DNA of 7,028 nt, from positions 1 to 7,028 of the forward strand of contig RPPD01000114.1 of the NCBI GenBank assembly GCA_003818675.1, given 5' to 3'. The position numbers were made by a program, and so were the translations under genes. The stretch comes from Spirochaetaceae bacterium. GTDB taxonomy: Bacteria; Spirochaetota; Spirochaetia; SZUA-6; RPPD01. Positions within the stretch are counted from its first letter, which is position 1. Each line of letters opens with the position of its first letter. The notes beneath the pieces are model-generated. The model was not told the origin of the DNA, searched no databases, and saw nothing but the letters and a program-made list of their open reading frames with translations. Shown here in pieces: positions 6,274-7,028 of this stretch.

Positions 6274-7028
6274 TTATTCTTCTATTGTTCCTCCCTCAGT
6301 GGATTCTTCTTCCTCCTCATCTTCCTCATCTTCGTCTATATCATCCTCATCATCTGATTCAGTGCGAATGGCTTCCTCTGTGTACATGTAATCATTTTCA
6401 TCAGTGGATTCTGTGGAAACAAATAGAATACGGGAACACTCGGGACAGAACTTGATACCCTGCCCGAAACGCACGTCATTTACAAACTGTGCCGGCAGGA
6501 TCATGAAACATCCTGTGCATATGCCGTTTTTAATTGGGACAATTCCAAGACCAGACTTGCTTTTGATGATGCGTTCAAACTTGAACAGGATATCCTCATC
6601 AAGCCCGGGAGTAATTTTAGACTCTTCCTTTTCAAGGCTCTTCAATGACTTCCCCTTTTCCTTCATTTCATGCTTGATCTTGGCCTGCTCTTCCTTAACT
6701 TCCTCTTCCTGCTTGGCAATGAGAACCTTTTCCTTGTCTATCTGGCCTTTTATTTCTTCAACTGCTCCCTCAAGTCTCTGGAGCTCTTTGCGGAAGTCCT
6801 GTTCCTTGACAGAAATGTCCTTTATCTGTTTGTCGAGCGCTTCGTATTCACGTTGGGTCTTTATCTGATCCATGAGCTGTTCGCTTCTTTCACGCTCTTT
6901 CTCGGCGTCAGTCATGGCACTCTTTATTTCTGTTATACGTGACTTGGTTTCTTCAAGATGTTTTTCCTTGTCAACCATTGTCTTGTTATGACGGGCCAAC
7001 AATTCAATTTTTGTAGTGAGAACCGCAC
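6274..7028 (-). CDS. Coiled-coil and C4 zinc-ribbon protein, COG1579 type (5' end outside window)
   Basis: The frame is open to the right edge, so 250 residues are visible and the true start is outside. About the first 136 residues form a charged coiled coil containing REYEALDKQI, which matches the K/R-EYEAL block typical of COG1579. A zinc ribbon follows: C170-T-G-C173 and C194-P-E-C197, separated by 20 residues. The chain ends in a very acidic tail (16 of 17 residues at about 225-241 are Asp or Glu). The family is widespread; its biochemical role is not settled, though a nucleic-acid or protein contact via the ribbon is often assumed. The TAA stop is at 6274-6276, 99 nt before rnpB on the same strand. 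A TTG at 7000-7002 is internal, not the start. Confidence 0.85.
   Translation of the reverse strand, partial: AVLTTKIELLARHNKTMVDKEKHLEETKSRITEIKSAMTDAEKERERSEQLMDQIKTQREYEALDKQIKDISVKEQDFRKELQRLEGAVEEIKGQIDKEKVLIAKQEEEVKEEQAKIKHEMKEKGKSLKSLEKEESKITPGLDEDILFKFERIIKSKSGLGIVPIKNGICTGCFMILPAQFVNDVRFGQGIKFCPECSRILFVSTESTDENDYMYTEEAIRTESDDEDDIDEDEEDEEEEESTEGGTIEE

Noticed and set aside
6290..6370. TTC/ATC-rich stretch as a tandem repeat locus
   Set aside because: It has no fixed repeat unit; it simply encodes a run of Asp and Glu on the minus strand.
6404..6868. 154-residue plus-strand frame opposite the zinc-ribbon gene
   Set aside because: Serine/leucine-rich mirror of the coiled-coil coding region; no motif and no promoter or ribosome site seen.
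7000..7002. TTG as the start codon of the zinc-ribbon gene
   Set aside because: The frame stays open to the right edge (reading AVLTTKIE before this point), no ribosome site precedes it, and the coiled coil of this family normally starts further upstream.
1..7028. CRISPR array, transposon, phage or defence system
   Set aside because: No spaced direct repeats, no transposase or integrase, no tRNA gene and no shift in codon style were seen; every long frame belongs to a known housekeeping family or to a TPR protein in the same operon.

Overview
The window reads as an ordinary chromosomal housekeeping locus, with every gene on the minus strand. I think it comes from a spirochaete, probably Treponema or a close relative. 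The clues are the protein flavour of MreB (residues 18-23 are DLGTCN), the order TPR protein-mreB-mreC-mreD-mrdA-rodA, and the moderate base composition. The taxon is inferred from memory of families, not from a search. No mobile element, CRISPR array, phage gene or tRNA was seen.

Layout in the direction of transcription (right to left). (1) 7028-6274: 3' part of a coiled-coil/C4 zinc-ribbon protein (COG1579 type) with a very acidic tail; its start lies beyond the window. (2) 6273-6175: a short intergenic stretch almost filled by two adjacent hairpin-forming palindromes. (3) 6174-5787: rnpB, the catalytic RNA of RNase P, a complete bacterial A-type molecule whose P1, P2, P9, P12, P18 and P19 helices can be paired by eye. 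(4) 5796-5747: a sigma70-like promoter whose -35 box lies in the last helix strand of rnpB, followed by a good ribosome binding site. (5) 5747-4665: a membrane-anchored TPR protein. (6) 4637 to the left edge: mreB, mreC, mreD, mrdA (PBP2) and the start of rodA.

Groups 5 and 6 look like one transcription unit encoding the rod-shape (elongasome) machine. MreB is the membrane-bound actin filament, MreC and MreD are the transmembrane couplers, PBP2 is the transpeptidase and RodA the glycosyltransferase that build lateral peptidoglycan. The TPR protein, first in the operon and facing outward behind one membrane helix, is a candidate extra part of that machine. Genes mreC/mreD/mrdA/rodA are linked by three successive 4-nt stop/start overlaps using GTG, TTG and ATG starts, which suggests tight translational coupling.

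I found no clearly novel multi-gene system. The points most worth a second look are the unexplained tandem palindromes touching the 5' end of rnpB with no visible rnpB promoter, the elongasome promoter overlapping rnpB, the uncharacterised TPR protein, and a C/C/H/C metal-site pattern in PBP2.
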